From Eutrophocola sp964629325 (GTDB lineage Bacteria; Pseudomonadota; Gammaproteobacteria; Pseudomonadales; Pseudohongiellaceae), in NCBI GenBank assembly GCA_964629325.1, contig CAZVSC010000038.1:1-24563 (forward strand): a DNA stretch of 24,563 bases, read 5' to 3'. The notes beneath the pieces were generated by a model. That model did not search any database. It had not been told where the DNA came from and worked only from the letters and a program-made list of their open reading frames with translations. Below, in pieces: positions 7,094 through 15,308 of this stretch (the first letter of the stretch is position 1; the number at the start of each line of letters is the position of its first letter). Made by a program: the position numbers and the translations under genes.

Positions 7094-7174
7094 AATCAAT
7101 AAGATATGGTGATCTTGTGGCGTTTTGTCGCTTGCCAGTCTTGGTGACCGGAGCTAAGAATCGGCGAAAACGCC
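7094..7174 (-). promoter_or_regulatory. Candidate IHF site and upstream activator sites for the sigma-54 promoter
   Basis: AATCAATAAGATA (7094-7106) matches the IHF core WATCAAN4TTR with one mismatch and lies just upstream of the -24 element in an AT-rich patch. AAGAT-N6-ATCTT (7101-7116) is a small dyad. GGCGTTTT (7119-7126) and AAAACGCC (7167-7174) form an 8-base inverted pair 46-101 bases upstream of the -24 element, the usual place for enhancer-binding proteins. The second copy is also part of the self-complementary GGCGAAAACGCC. The arrangement is suggestive; the binding proteins are unknown. The rest of the 372-base divergent region (6916-7287) shows no convincing sigma-70 promoter for the plus-strand gene. 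Confidence 0.35.
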
Positions 7175-7287
7175 TAACTGGTATTTCTGCGTGCTTACTG
7201 GGTATTATTAGACGTTCATAAAAACAAAAAGGATTAAACCGGGCGTATCCGATTCCGGTTTCCAGGTCTATCAACAGGGGACTCACC

Positions 7288-8787
7288 ATGTCGGGGGATA
7301 TTCTCGATCGAGCCTTGGCCGCTAAGGCCGCGATGACGATCGTTGCAGCCCTGCTGTTGTCGGGTTGCCAGCAGGAGGGTGGTGAAGAGATATCGCCGAC
7401 TGCACCGGCATCTGTTACCGAATCTCTCGAACAGGTCACGATCAAAGCCCTGGATGCCATGGGCATGGCAGGCGTTGGCAGGATCGAATACACAGCCGAT
7501 GGCTGGGAAGCCTGTCTTGGCCAGCCCTGGAATATTGCCGATGGCTGGGCGCGCTGGGCGATCGCCGACTACAGCCGAGTCATCGATTACGATACCTTCA
7601 ACTCTGTCCAGACTGCACAGCGTCAGTCCGGCATGGATCCCGACAAGCTTGGCGGCTGCGGTGCCCAGCCGGGAGCGGCCGCCCAAACCCAGCGCTCATC
7701 CGTCAATGCGTCTTCGCCCTGGCTGCAGCAGTTACAGGTACACCTGACGCCACCTGGATTCCTCAGGCTTGCCGGGTCGGTGAACGCCGATGTCATGCGC
7801 GGCGATAGCGGGTTGCAGTTGACGATGGATGTGGACTCCGGCGGTATCAAGTATCACCTGGTCGGGAGCTATGGTGACGACTATCTGCTGGACCATGTTC
7901 TCACCCGGGTCGATGACAGCGTCTTCGGTGACATGCTCTTTGAGGCAGAATTCAGTGATTACAGGGAATTCAACGGCGTCGTATTTCCAGCCCATATCGT
8001 GCAGAAGCAGGGCGGGTTTGCCACGCTCGACCTGGTTGTGAACAGCGTCGACCCGGCCACCACCGCAAGTGCCGAGCCCCCCGAAGGCGGCAGTCGATTT
8101 GGCGGTGCAGAACAACCGGATTTGCCCCCGTACGAGAGGATCGGAGAGGGCGTTTATGCCCTGCATGGCGCCTACCAGTCCGTGGTGATGGGTTTTGCCG
8201 ACTTCACTGTAGTTCTGGATGGGCTGCAGAATGATGCCCGCGCGGATGAGATCATTGCCCTGTCAAAAGAGCTGTTCCCGGGCAAGCCCATCGGCTACGT
8301 ACTGACCACGCACAACCACTTCGACCACGCCAGCGGCCTGCGGCAATTCGTGGCGGAAGGCGCGACTATCGTGACTCATGACACCAATGTCGACTTCTTC
8401 GCCAGGGCTCTGGCCAATCCGCGCACGCTGAACCCGGATGCCGTCGATACGAGCGGCCTGCCGGTCGATATCCTTGGCGTTGGTGACTTTCTCGCCATCG
8501 ATGACGGCAGCCAGCGCGTGGAATTCCACAAGCTCGATGGCAGCACCCATGCCGACGACGCATTGATCGCTTTCATTCCGGCCATACAGACCATCGTCGA
8601 GGCCGATTTGCTGCAGCCCTGGATCAACCCGGTGTTCGGCGGCGGCGGTCACCCATTCCTGGTGTGGTTTGCCGGTGAGTTGGACCGGCTTGGCATCGAC
8701 TACGCGCAATTCGTGCCCGTGCACAGGCCGGCATCACCACCGCTGATGACGAAGGCGGAGCTGATGGCCGCGGTGGGGCGCAACTGA
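7288..8787 (+). CDS. Metallo-beta-lactamase-fold lipoprotein with N-terminal outer-membrane-lipoprotein-like domain
   Basis: The product is 499 residues. AGGGGA at 7276-7281 supports ATG 7288. The N-terminus has a lipoprotein signal with lipobox LSGC (Cys27), so the protein is anchored and periplasmic. Residues about 45-270 are a beta-rich domain resembling those fused to similar hydrolases. Residues about 285-499 carry the metallo-beta-lactamase fold: HNHFDH (His342, His344, Asp346, His347), His421 in GSTHADD, Asp440 in EADL and His479 in VPVHRP, a complete two-metal site. The substrate is unknown; related enzymes hydrolyse esters, thioesters or lactones. It opens a six-gene same-strand run and stands 35 bases before a PQQ dehydrogenase, recalling PQQ-linked metallohydrolases. 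No antibiotic activity is implied. Confidence 0.87.
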   Translation: MSGDILDRALAAKAAMTIVAALLLSGCQQEGGEEISPTAPASVTESLEQVTIKALDAMGMAGVGRIEYTADGWEACLGQPWNIADGWARWAIADYSRVIDYDTFNSVQTAQRQSGMDPDKLGGCGAQPGAAAQTQRSSVNASSPWLQQLQVHLTPPGFLRLAGSVNADVMRGDSGLQLTMDVDSGGIKYHLVGSYGDDYLLDHVLTRVDDSVFGDMLFEAEFSDYREFNGVVFPAHIVQKQGGFATLDLVVNSVDPATTASAEPPEGGSRFGGAEQPDLPPYERIGEGVYALHGAYQSVVMGFADFTVVLDGLQNDARADEIIALSKELFPGKPIGYVLTTHNHFDHASGLRQFVAEGATIVTHDTNVDFFARALANPRTLNPDAVDTSGLPVDILGVGDFLAIDDGSQRVEFHKLDGSTHADDALIAFIPAIQTIVEADLLQPWINPVFGGGGHPFLVWFAGELDRLGIDYAQFVPVHRPASPPLMTKAELMAAVGRN

Positions 8788-8822
8788 ATTCCATTTGATA
8801 TACAGGTAATCCGGACAACATT

Positions 8823-10940
8823 ATGAATAGATACTCAACGGCCATCGCGGCTACAGGACTGTTATTCTGCGCGCATGCGCTTTCACAGGTGGATGATGAA
8901 GTTGCTACCGCGGTCGAGATCGAAGCGCAGGCCAGTTTCACCGAGGAGCAGGTCGCTGCGGGTCTCGCCGCTTACCAGGCCAACTGTTCTCAGGGTTGCC
9001 ACCAGAACGATATGTCCGGCAATGGCCCGATTGCTTCGCTACGCGGCCCGGCATTCACCAGTGTCTGGAACAACCGCACCGTCGCCGAACTGATTGATGC
9101 CATGCGTTCCGCCATGCCGCCCACCAATGTCGGCGGCCTGCCGCAGCAGACCTATGTCGACCTGGCTGCCTTTATCCTGTCTGCCAACGGCGGTGCAGCG
9201 GGGGAAGCCGCACTGCTGGCCGATTCCGCGGCACGCGTCAGGCAATTCACCACCGCCGGCGCACCACAGAATTTCCAGGCCCCACTGGCCGGTCCCGAGA
9301 ACGAGGGGCCGACCGGCGTCACCATCGCCGGCGAAGTGCCCAATTACCGGCCGGTCACCGAAGCCATGCTGCGTAATCCGGACCCTGCCGATTGGCTGGT
9401 CCATCGCGGCAATCGCAAGGCGTGGAGCTACAGCGCGCTGGACCAGATCGATCGCGACAACGTCAATGGTTTGCAGCTGCAATGGGTGTGGGCGCTCGGC
9501 AATCAGGGCGGCAGCCAGCTGTCACCGATCGTGCACGACGGCATCATGTATATCTTCAACCCCGGCAACAAGATCCAGGCCCTGGAAGCCGCTACCGGCG
9601 ACCTGATCTGGGAGCACAGCCTCGGCGGTCGCACCGGCACCATGCGCGGCATGGCCATCTATGAAGACAGGTTGATCGTGAATACGCCCGATGCGCGCAT
9701 TGTTGCGCTCAGGGCCGTGGACGGCGAACAGATCTGGGAAGCGCTGATCGGTGAGGGATTCGGCAATTCCAGCGGACCGCTCGTGGCAGACGGCAAGGTT
9801 TTTACCGGCATGGGGAATTGCCTGCGCTTTCGTCCTGAGAAGTGCTACGTCAGCGCCTACGACGTCAACGATGGCCGCTTCCTCTGGAAGTTCGAAACTG
9901 TAGCCAGGGCAGGAACCGAGGAAACGGATTCCTGGGGCGGCATCGACGACATGTTCCGCGCCGGCAACGACACCTGGATCACGCCCACCTACGATGACGA
10001 ACTGGGCATTCTCTATATCGGCGTGTCCCAGCCGAAACCCTGGATGCCGGTCAGCCGCGGCATGACCGTGTTCGACGACGCGCTCTATTCCAACGCCACC
10101 CTGGCACTGAATCCCGATACCGGCGAACTTATCTGGTACTACCAGCATGTGCCGGGTGAAGTGTTCGATCTGGACGAGGTGTTCGAGCGCATGCTGGTGG
10201 ACATCGACGGCGAGAAAGTCGTGTTTTCCGTTGGCAAGCACGGCATTCTCTGGAAACTCAACCGGGAAACCGGCAAGTACATCGGTCATGCCGAGACCGT
10301 CCTGCAAACCGCTTTCGATTACTTCGACCCGGAAACGGGCCGGCCGCAGTATCGCGCCGACGTGATCGAATCCGGCATGGGCGACTGGCTGGAAGTGTGC
10401 CCGTCATCCGCCGGCGGCAAGAACTGGCATGCCATGAGCTACCATCCGGGCACTTCCCGATTGATCATTCCGCTCAGCCAGAGCTGCCTGCGCCAGCGCG
10501 CCACGGAGCTGGATTTCGTGGAGGGCGGCGGCGGGGCCGGTGTGAATCGCGACTGGTTCCCGATGCCGGGCACCGACGGCAATGTCGGCAAGCTGGCTGC
10601 CTATGACGTGCGCACGCTGGAAGAATTATGGTCGGTGGAGCAGCCGGCGTCCTTCATGACCGGCATACTCAGTACCGCCGGCAATATCGCGTTTGCCGGC
10701 GATATGGACCGGCGTTTCCGCGCCTTCGACGTGGAAACGGGCGAGGTGCTGTGGCAAACCCGTCTGGGCACTTCCGTGCAGGGTTTCACCATCACCTTCA
10801 GCATCGATGGCCGGCAGTATATAGCCGTGCCGACGGGGCTGGGCGGCGGCAGCCCGCGTATCGTACCATCGCGGCTGACACCCGAAATTCACTATCCGGA
10901 TACCGGCAACGCGCTGTACGTGTTCGCATTACCCGAATAA
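8823..10940 (+). CDS. PQQ-dependent dehydrogenase with N-terminal cytochrome c domain (CX3CH)
   Basis: The product is 705 residues. It has a signal peptide (cut near residue 21), a cytochrome c domain (about 35-125), then an eight-bladed PQQ propeller (about 175-705). The haem motif is CSQGCH at residues 55-60. Cys-Cys spacing is three residues instead of two, followed by a normal domain with an 'AMPP' candidate Met ligand and 'YVDLAAFILSANG'. Propeller blades show 'ALEAATGDLIWEHSL', 'ALNPDTGELIWYYQHVPGEVFDLDEVFERML' and 'GKHGILWKLNRETGKYIG'. The catalytic Asp (FDLD) is kept. The calcium-site Asn of 'GNPGPW' is replaced in 'GVSQPKPW', and no vicinal Cys pair is seen, marking a subfamily distinct from methanol dehydrogenase. 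The fusion order, cytochrome first, is the reverse of classical type II quinohaemoproteins. The ribosome-binding site is weak. Substrate unknown. Confidence 0.92.
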   Translation: MNRYSTAIAATGLLFCAHALSQVDDEVATAVEIEAQASFTEEQVAAGLAAYQANCSQGCHQNDMSGNGPIASLRGPAFTSVWNNRTVAELIDAMRSAMPPTNVGGLPQQTYVDLAAFILSANGGAAGEAALLADSAARVRQFTTAGAPQNFQAPLAGPENEGPTGVTIAGEVPNYRPVTEAMLRNPDPADWLVHRGNRKAWSYSALDQIDRDNVNGLQLQWVWALGNQGGSQLSPIVHDGIMYIFNPGNKIQALEAATGDLIWEHSLGGRTGTMRGMAIYEDRLIVNTPDARIVALRAVDGEQIWEALIGEGFGNSSGPLVADGKVFTGMGNCLRFRPEKCYVSAYDVNDGRFLWKFETVARAGTEETDSWGGIDDMFRAGNDTWITPTYDDELGILYIGVSQPKPWMPVSRGMTVFDDALYSNATLALNPDTGELIWYYQHVPGEVFDLDEVFERMLVDIDGEKVVFSVGKHGILWKLNRETGKYIGHAETVLQTAFDYFDPETGRPQYRADVIESGMGDWLEVCPSSAGGKNWHAMSYHPGTSRLIIPLSQSCLRQRATELDFVEGGGGAGVNRDWFPMPGTDGNVGKLAAYDVRTLEELWSVEQPASFMTGILSTAGNIAFAGDMDRRFRAFDVETGEVLWQTRLGTSVQGFTITFSIDGRQYIAVPTGLGGGSPRIVPSRLTPEIHYPDTGNALYVFALPE

Positions 10941-10962
10941 ACCGGCAAGCAGTACCAGCCTT

Positions 10963-12219
10963 ATGAAATTTTCCAGTTTTGGCGAAAAGTACACCGGCCG
11001 TTCCGGCATCGTCGATCTCATGGCGGACCTGGGCGAAGCCCTGCATACCCGGCCCGACATGATTTCCATGGGCGGCGGCAACCCGGCCCGTATTGCCGCC
11101 GTCGAGAACATCTATAAAGAGCATCTTGTACAATTGCTTGAAGCGCCGGATGGCGCCTACGAAATACTGGGCAAATACCAGTCGCCCCAGGGGGACGAGC
11201 GCCTGCTGAAACAGCTCGCCGCACTGCTGCGGGATGAATACGGTTGGCCGGTGACCGACCGCAACGTGGCCATCAGCAATGGCGGGCAGTCCGCATTTTA
11301 CGTGTTGTCGAATTTGCTCGCCGGGCGTTTTTCCGATGGCACGCACCGGCAGATACAGTTTCCATTGGTGCCTGAATACCTGGGTTATGCGGACGCCGGG
11401 CTGGAAGCCGATTTTTTCACCGCGACCAAGCCAGCCATTGATATCCTCGACGACCACCTGTTCAAGTATCGCGTGGACTTCGACAACCTGGTGTTGCCCG
11501 ACACCACGGCGGCATTCTGCGTCTCGCGCCCGACCAATCCGACAGGCAACGTACTGACCGACGCCGAGATCAGCCAACTGGACAAGATCGCGGTGGCAAA
11601 TGATATACCGCTGATCATTGACGGCGCCTACGGCACGCCGTTTCCGAATATCATCTTCAATGAGGTCAGTCCTTACTGGAGCGAGAACACCATCCTGCTG
11701 CTGAGTCTGTCCAAGCTGGGGCTGCCGGGCGTGCGCACCGGTTTCATCGTGGCCTCAGAGGCGCTCATCCAGGCCTACGCCACGGCCAACACCATACTCA
11801 ACCTCGCCTGCGGCAACGTCGGGCCTGCCATCGCCGGCCGTCTGTTTGAAAATCGCGAAGTATTGAGAATAAGCAGCCGGATGATCATGCCGTACTATCG
11901 CGATCGCGCACTGAAGACCATGGAGCTGTTCATCGAGGCACTCGGCGATATTCCCTGCTATGTGCACAAACCCGAGGGTGCCATATTTCTCTGGTTATGG
12001 TTTCAGCAGTTGCCGGTAACCAGTGCCAGGTTGTACGAGATACTGAAAGAAGCAGGGGTGCTGGTAATTCCAGGCTATGATTCCTTTGCCGGACTGGCGA
12101 ACGACTGGTCCCATGCCCATGAGTGCATCAGGGTGTCCTATGCGCAGGATGAGGCCCAGGTTAGGCAGGGTGTGGAAATTATCTGCAGGGAAGTACGGAA
12201 GCTTTACGACAAGGCCTGA
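10963..12219 (+). CDS. avtA: Valine-pyruvate aminotransferase (class I/II, PLP)
   Basis: The product is 418 residues, almost the same length as E. coli AvtA, and similar along its whole length from 'FSSFGEKYTGRSGI' to 'HECIRVSYAQ'. The PLP lysine is Lys251 in SLSKLGLPG. Other landmarks are 'MGGGNPA', 'SNGGQSAFY', 'CVSRPTNPTGNV', 'IIDGAYGTPFP' and 'HKPEGAIFLWLWF'. The enzyme exchanges amino groups between valine (or aminobutyrate) and pyruvate/alanine in the cytoplasm. There is no signal peptide. It lies 22 bases after the PQQ-cytochrome gene and 56 before the di-haem cytochrome gene. A cytoplasmic amino-acid enzyme is therefore embedded in a run of exported redox proteins, an unexpected setting. 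The family assignment is very secure. Confidence 0.95.
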   Translation: MKFSSFGEKYTGRSGIVDLMADLGEALHTRPDMISMGGGNPARIAAVENIYKEHLVQLLEAPDGAYEILGKYQSPQGDERLLKQLAALLRDEYGWPVTDRNVAISNGGQSAFYVLSNLLAGRFSDGTHRQIQFPLVPEYLGYADAGLEADFFTATKPAIDILDDHLFKYRVDFDNLVLPDTTAAFCVSRPTNPTGNVLTDAEISQLDKIAVANDIPLIIDGAYGTPFPNIIFNEVSPYWSENTILLLSLSKLGLPGVRTGFIVASEALIQAYATANTILNLACGNVGPAIAGRLFENREVLRISSRMIMPYYRDRALKTMELFIEALGDIPCYVHKPEGAIFLWLWFQQLPVTSARLYEILKEAGVLVIPGYDSFAGLANDWSHAHECIRVSYAQDEAQVRQGVEIICREVRKLYDKA

Positions 12220-12341
12220 GGGACAAGGGTTATACTTATAAAACATGAGTCATTATTAAAGGGGAATTATTCACAATGCAGAAACTATTACGTGTGTTCA
12301 GGGGGCTCATTCCTTGTACCTTGTTCCTTGTCCCTTGTTCC
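12208..12341. repeat. Inverted heptad repeats (ACAAGGN ... CCTTGTN)
   Basis: CCTTGTN occurs four times in tandem at 12312-12339 (N = A, T, C, T). On the left, GACAAGG occurs at 12208 and 12222, exactly two heptads apart. GGGACAAGG (12220-12228) is a perfect inverted partner of CCTTGTCCC (12326-12334). The arms bracket the ribosome-binding site and start of the di-haem cytochrome gene. The same 7-mer borders the scaffold gap at 5747. This resembles short tandemly repeated heptamers known from other bacteria. Confidence 0.75.
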
Positions 12342-13073
12342 TCTCTGTGGGCGCAAGAGCATTCTTATGCCCCCTCCGACATCGAAAACGGCCGCGGTCT
12401 CTACCAGGCCAACTGCCTGGGTTGCCACGGTGACAACGGCGATGCCGTGGAAGGCGTCAGGTTCACCAGCGGCCGCTTCCGGCGCGCGAGTTCGGACGAG
12501 GACCTCATTCGCCTGATTCGAGAAGGCATTCCCAATACATTGATGATTCCGAAAACCAACCTGTCCTATGGTGACACCCGCGCCATCGTCGCCTTCGTGC
12601 GCTCGTTGCCGACCGGCGGGGGGATGGCAAGGGACGACCGCGAGGTGCGCATTGGCGATGCGGCGCGGGGGGAAGCCCTGTTTTTCTCCAATGAGACGCT
12701 GTGCAGTGAATGCCATGGCGTCAATGGCGGCGGCAACCTGGTCAGCCCGGACCTTGGCAATATCGGCGCCATTCGCACACCCGGGGCCCTGGAGGAGTCC
12801 ATGCTTGAGCCGCTGGCGGAAGTGCGTGCCGGCCAGCGCATGTACCAGGTGACGGACCTGGAGGGACGGGTCACTGTCGGCCTCCTGCTGAACCAGGATA
12901 CGCATTCCGTGCAACTGCTCAATGAAGATCAGCGCCTGGCTGCTTATATGAAGCAGGACCTGGCCAGTCATGGATTCATCCCGTCACCGATGCCTTCCTA
13001 TCTGGATGTGCTGTCAGACGATGAGGTGGCTGACCTGGTGGCCTATATGATTTCGTTGAAAGGGGAACAATAA
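12276..13073 (+). CDS. Di-haem cytochrome c
   Basis: The product is 265 residues from ATG 12276, with AAAGGGG ending nine bases before it. The signal peptide reads MQKLLRVFRGLIPCTLFLVPC then SSLWA-Q. Its core is encoded by a CCTTGTN heptad repeat. Two class I cytochrome c domains follow: CLGCH at residues 47-51 and CSECH at 143-147. Candidate Met ligands are Met94 ('NTLMIP') in domain 1 and one of the late methionines ('PSPMPSY') in domain 2. The domains resemble those serving PQQ dehydrogenases. The stop codon TAA shares its last base with the ATG of the PQQ dehydrogenase downstream, so the two are translationally coupled and likely form an electron-transfer pair. Confidence 0.9.
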   Translation: MQKLLRVFRGLIPCTLFLVPCSSLWAQEHSYAPSDIENGRGLYQANCLGCHGDNGDAVEGVRFTSGRFRRASSDEDLIRLIREGIPNTLMIPKTNLSYGDTRAIVAFVRSLPTGGGMARDDREVRIGDAARGEALFFSNETLCSECHGVNGGGNLVSPDLGNIGAIRTPGALEESMLEPLAEVRAGQRMYQVTDLEGRVTVGLLLNQDTHSVQLLNEDQRLAAYMKQDLASHGFIPSPMPSYLDVLSDDEVADLVAYMISLKGEQ

Positions 13074-14725
13074 TGAAAAGCATGCTGAAACCATTTTTTT
13101 GCCTGTTGCTGGCAGCAGGTTCCCTGAACATTTATGCACAGGTTACACCTGCCCGCATTCTCAATGCCGAGTCAGAACCACAGAACTGGCTGCTGTATGG
13201 CGGTGACTATGACAGTCAGCGGCATTCCGACCTTGAACAGATCACGAAAGCCAATGTTGATACCCTGGAATTGAAATGGGTCTGGCAGAATCGCGGCCGT
13301 GACGGTGCCGCGGAAAAATTCGAGGCAACGCCACTGGTCGTGGACGGGGTCATGTATACAGTAGCGGCGCCCAACACCATGGTCGCCATCGATCCGCTCA
13401 CCGGCCGCCTGTTCTGGCAGTACGCCTATACACCGCTGCCCGAAGCGCGCGTGTGTTGCGGTCGTGTGAACCGCGGTCTCGCCATTCACGGCCACAGCCT
13501 GTTCATGGGTACCATCGACGGCAAGCTGGTGAAAGTGGATTCGCGCACCGGCAAACCGGAATGGATCATCGATGTTGCTGATCCGGAACTGGGCTACGCC
13601 CTGACCCTGGCGCCATTGATCATTGATGACAAGGTCATCGTTGGCCCTGCGGGCGGGGAATACGGCATCCGCGGCTACATCGTTGCCTACGATGTTGACA
13701 GCGGTGAGGAGCTGTGGCGATTCCATACCGTCCCCGGCCCGGGGGAACCCGGCTTCGAGACCTGGGAAGACCCCGAGCAGGAAGCCTGGAAGATCGGCGG
13801 TGGTTCCATCTGGCAGACCGGCTCCTACGATCCCGACCTGAACCTGACTTACTGGGGTGTCGGCAATCCCGGCCCCGACTGGAACGGTGATTCCCGGCCT
13901 GGCGATAACCTGTATACCGAATCGGTGGTCGCCTTGAACGCCGATACCGGTGAACTGGCGTGGCACTACCAGTTCACGCCGCACGATGAAATGGATTATG
14001 ACTCCACCCAGGCCGCCGTACTGGTGGATCTCAACTGGCGTGGTGAAGACCGCAAAGTGATGTTGTGGGCGAACCGCAACGGTGTGTTCTATGTGCTCGA
14101 TCGCGCCACCGGTGAATTCCTGCACGGTTCGCCGTTCGTGGAAGTGAACTGGATGAGTGGATTCGACGACAATGGTCGTCCCATCCGCGCGCTCTACCCG
14201 ACGGAAGAGGGCACCTTCATCATGCCCAACAACCAGGGCGCTACCAACTGGTACCCGCCGTCCTATTCGCCGGTAACGGAGCTGTTCTACATGCCGGCCT
14301 GGCTGGATACGTATTCCGTCTACACGAAACGGCCAGTGGCATACACACCGGGTCAGCAGTATGTTGGTGCATTCCCCACCATGGCCATGCCGGCACTCGG
14401 CGTGAACCCGGTCAACCAGCGCACGCCGGAAGAGGGCCTTGGCGCCATCCAGGCCATCAATCCCCAGAACGGTGAAATTGTCTGGCGTCATGTCATGAGC
14501 AACGTTACCGACAGCGGCGTGCTCAGCACCGCCACCAACCTGGTGTTCGCCGGCGGCCGTGAAGGACATTTCTATGCCCTCGACGCCGAAACCGGTGCGG
14601 AATTGTGGCGCGCAACCCTGGGCGGGCAGATCGCCAGTGGTCCCATGAGTTACGCCATCGACGGCAGGCAGTACGTTGCCATCTCGGCGGGTGCGGGATT
14701 GTTCGTGTTCGGCCTGCCAGACTAG
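13073..14725 (+). CDS. PQQ-dependent alcohol dehydrogenase-type quinoprotein
   Basis: The product is 550 residues with a signal peptide ending NIYA-Q (about residue 22) and an eight-bladed propeller, without a cytochrome domain. Key sites are present: a vicinal disulfide pair Cys128-Cys129 (RVCCGRVNRG), Asn265 in GNPGPDWN for the calcium site, and catalytic-type Asp308 in DEMDYDS. The 43-residue Asn-Asp spacing resembles the 42 of methanol dehydrogenase. Tryptophan-docking repeats such as 'ALNADTGELAWHYQFTPHDEM' and 'ALDAETGAELWRATLGG' are clear. It overlaps the di-haem cytochrome gene by one base, and AGGGGAA lies just upstream. That cytochrome is its probable electron acceptor. The substrate is probably an alcohol or aldehyde but cannot be narrowed. 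No pqqABCDE genes are in the window. Confidence 0.93.
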   Translation: MKSMLKPFFCLLLAAGSLNIYAQVTPARILNAESEPQNWLLYGGDYDSQRHSDLEQITKANVDTLELKWVWQNRGRDGAAEKFEATPLVVDGVMYTVAAPNTMVAIDPLTGRLFWQYAYTPLPEARVCCGRVNRGLAIHGHSLFMGTIDGKLVKVDSRTGKPEWIIDVADPELGYALTLAPLIIDDKVIVGPAGGEYGIRGYIVAYDVDSGEELWRFHTVPGPGEPGFETWEDPEQEAWKIGGGSIWQTGSYDPDLNLTYWGVGNPGPDWNGDSRPGDNLYTESVVALNADTGELAWHYQFTPHDEMDYDSTQAAVLVDLNWRGEDRKVMLWANRNGVFYVLDRATGEFLHGSPFVEVNWMSGFDDNGRPIRALYPTEEGTFIMPNNQGATNWYPPSYSPVTELFYMPAWLDTYSVYTKRPVAYTPGQQYVGAFPTMAMPALGVNPVNQRTPEEGLGAIQAINPQNGEIVWRHVMSNVTDSGVLSTATNLVFAGGREGHFYALDAETGAELWRATLGGQIASGPMSYAIDGRQYVAISAGAGLFVFGLPD

Positions 14726-14735
14726 GGGCAACCAT

Positions 14736-15278
14736 ATGTACCGGGTGCTGAGCTTTCTCGTTTTATTCTGGAGCGGTAATTTGCTCGCTGACCAGAAAGA
14801 TCCGCAACTGGAAGAACTGTTCACGGAACTGAAGGAAGAAACAGACGTCTACCGCGCCAACAGCATCGCGAACCGCATTTGGGATATCTGGGTGCGCCAC
14901 GAGGATCCCCAGGCCGCAGGGCTGATGCAGCGTGGCATCTCCCAGATGAACGCCAACGACCTGTATTCTGCCCGCGACACCTATACGCGCCTCATCGCGA
15001 TGAAACCGGATTTCGCCGAAGCCTGGAACAAACGCGCCACCATTTACTGGCTGCTGGGTGATTTCGATGCGTCTTTAAAAGATATAGTCGAGGTCCTGAA
15101 ACTGGAGCCCTGGCATTTTGGTGCCTTGTCGGGCAGGGGGCTGGTCTACATGGACCGGGGTGATTACTTCCTGGCCCGCGGCGCCTTCCTCACACTGCTC
15201 GAAGTGTATCCTGCCATGCCCGGGGTGAAAGACACCATTATGCAGCTTGAGCAGGTGCTCAGGGATAGCACTCTATAA
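14736..15278 (+). CDS. Exported TPR protein
   Basis: The product is 180 residues. I chose ATG 14736 because AGGGG (14724-14728) sits seven bases upstream and the protein then starts with a signal peptide (MYRVLSFLVLFWSGNLLA-D). A longer in-frame start at 14676 lies inside the previous gene. The body contains 'IANRIWDIWV', then TPR units: 'ANDLYSARDTYTRLIAMKPDFAEAWNKRATIYWLLGDF', 'ASLKDIVEVLKLEPWHFGALSGRGLVYMDRGDY' and a third ending 'LLEVYP'. The 'AEAWNKRA...LEPWHFGAL' block is a conserved family signature I recognise from proteobacterial periplasmic TPR proteins of unknown function. It lies ten bases after the PQQ dehydrogenase and ends the operon, so it may act as an assembly or scaffold factor. 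Confidence 0.85.
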   Translation: MYRVLSFLVLFWSGNLLADQKDPQLEELFTELKEETDVYRANSIANRIWDIWVRHEDPQAAGLMQRGISQMNANDLYSARDTYTRLIAMKPDFAEAWNKRATIYWLLGDFDASLKDIVEVLKLEPWHFGALSGRGLVYMDRGDYFLARGAFLTLLEVYPAMPGVKDTIMQLEQVLRDSTL

Positions 15279-15308
15279 ATGTGGAAACGTCATCTTGCGT
15301 TTTCAACG

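Noticed and set aside
7119..7180. Possible riboswitch (cyclic-di-GMP type) in the divergent region
   Set aside because: The conserved riboswitch core and paired helices could not be found; the short GGCG/CGCC hairpin alone is not enough.
7288..8787. Beta-lactamase (antibiotic resistance) gene
   Set aside because: The metal-binding fold is shared by many hydrolases; the lipoprotein anchor, fused domain and PQQ context do not point to a true class B beta-lactamase.
13172..14824. A 550-codon open frame on the minus strand opposite the second PQQ dehydrogenase
   Set aside because: It lies entirely over a clear quinoprotein gene, has no recognisable domain and has His/Gly/Val-rich composition typical of antisense frames in GC-rich genes.
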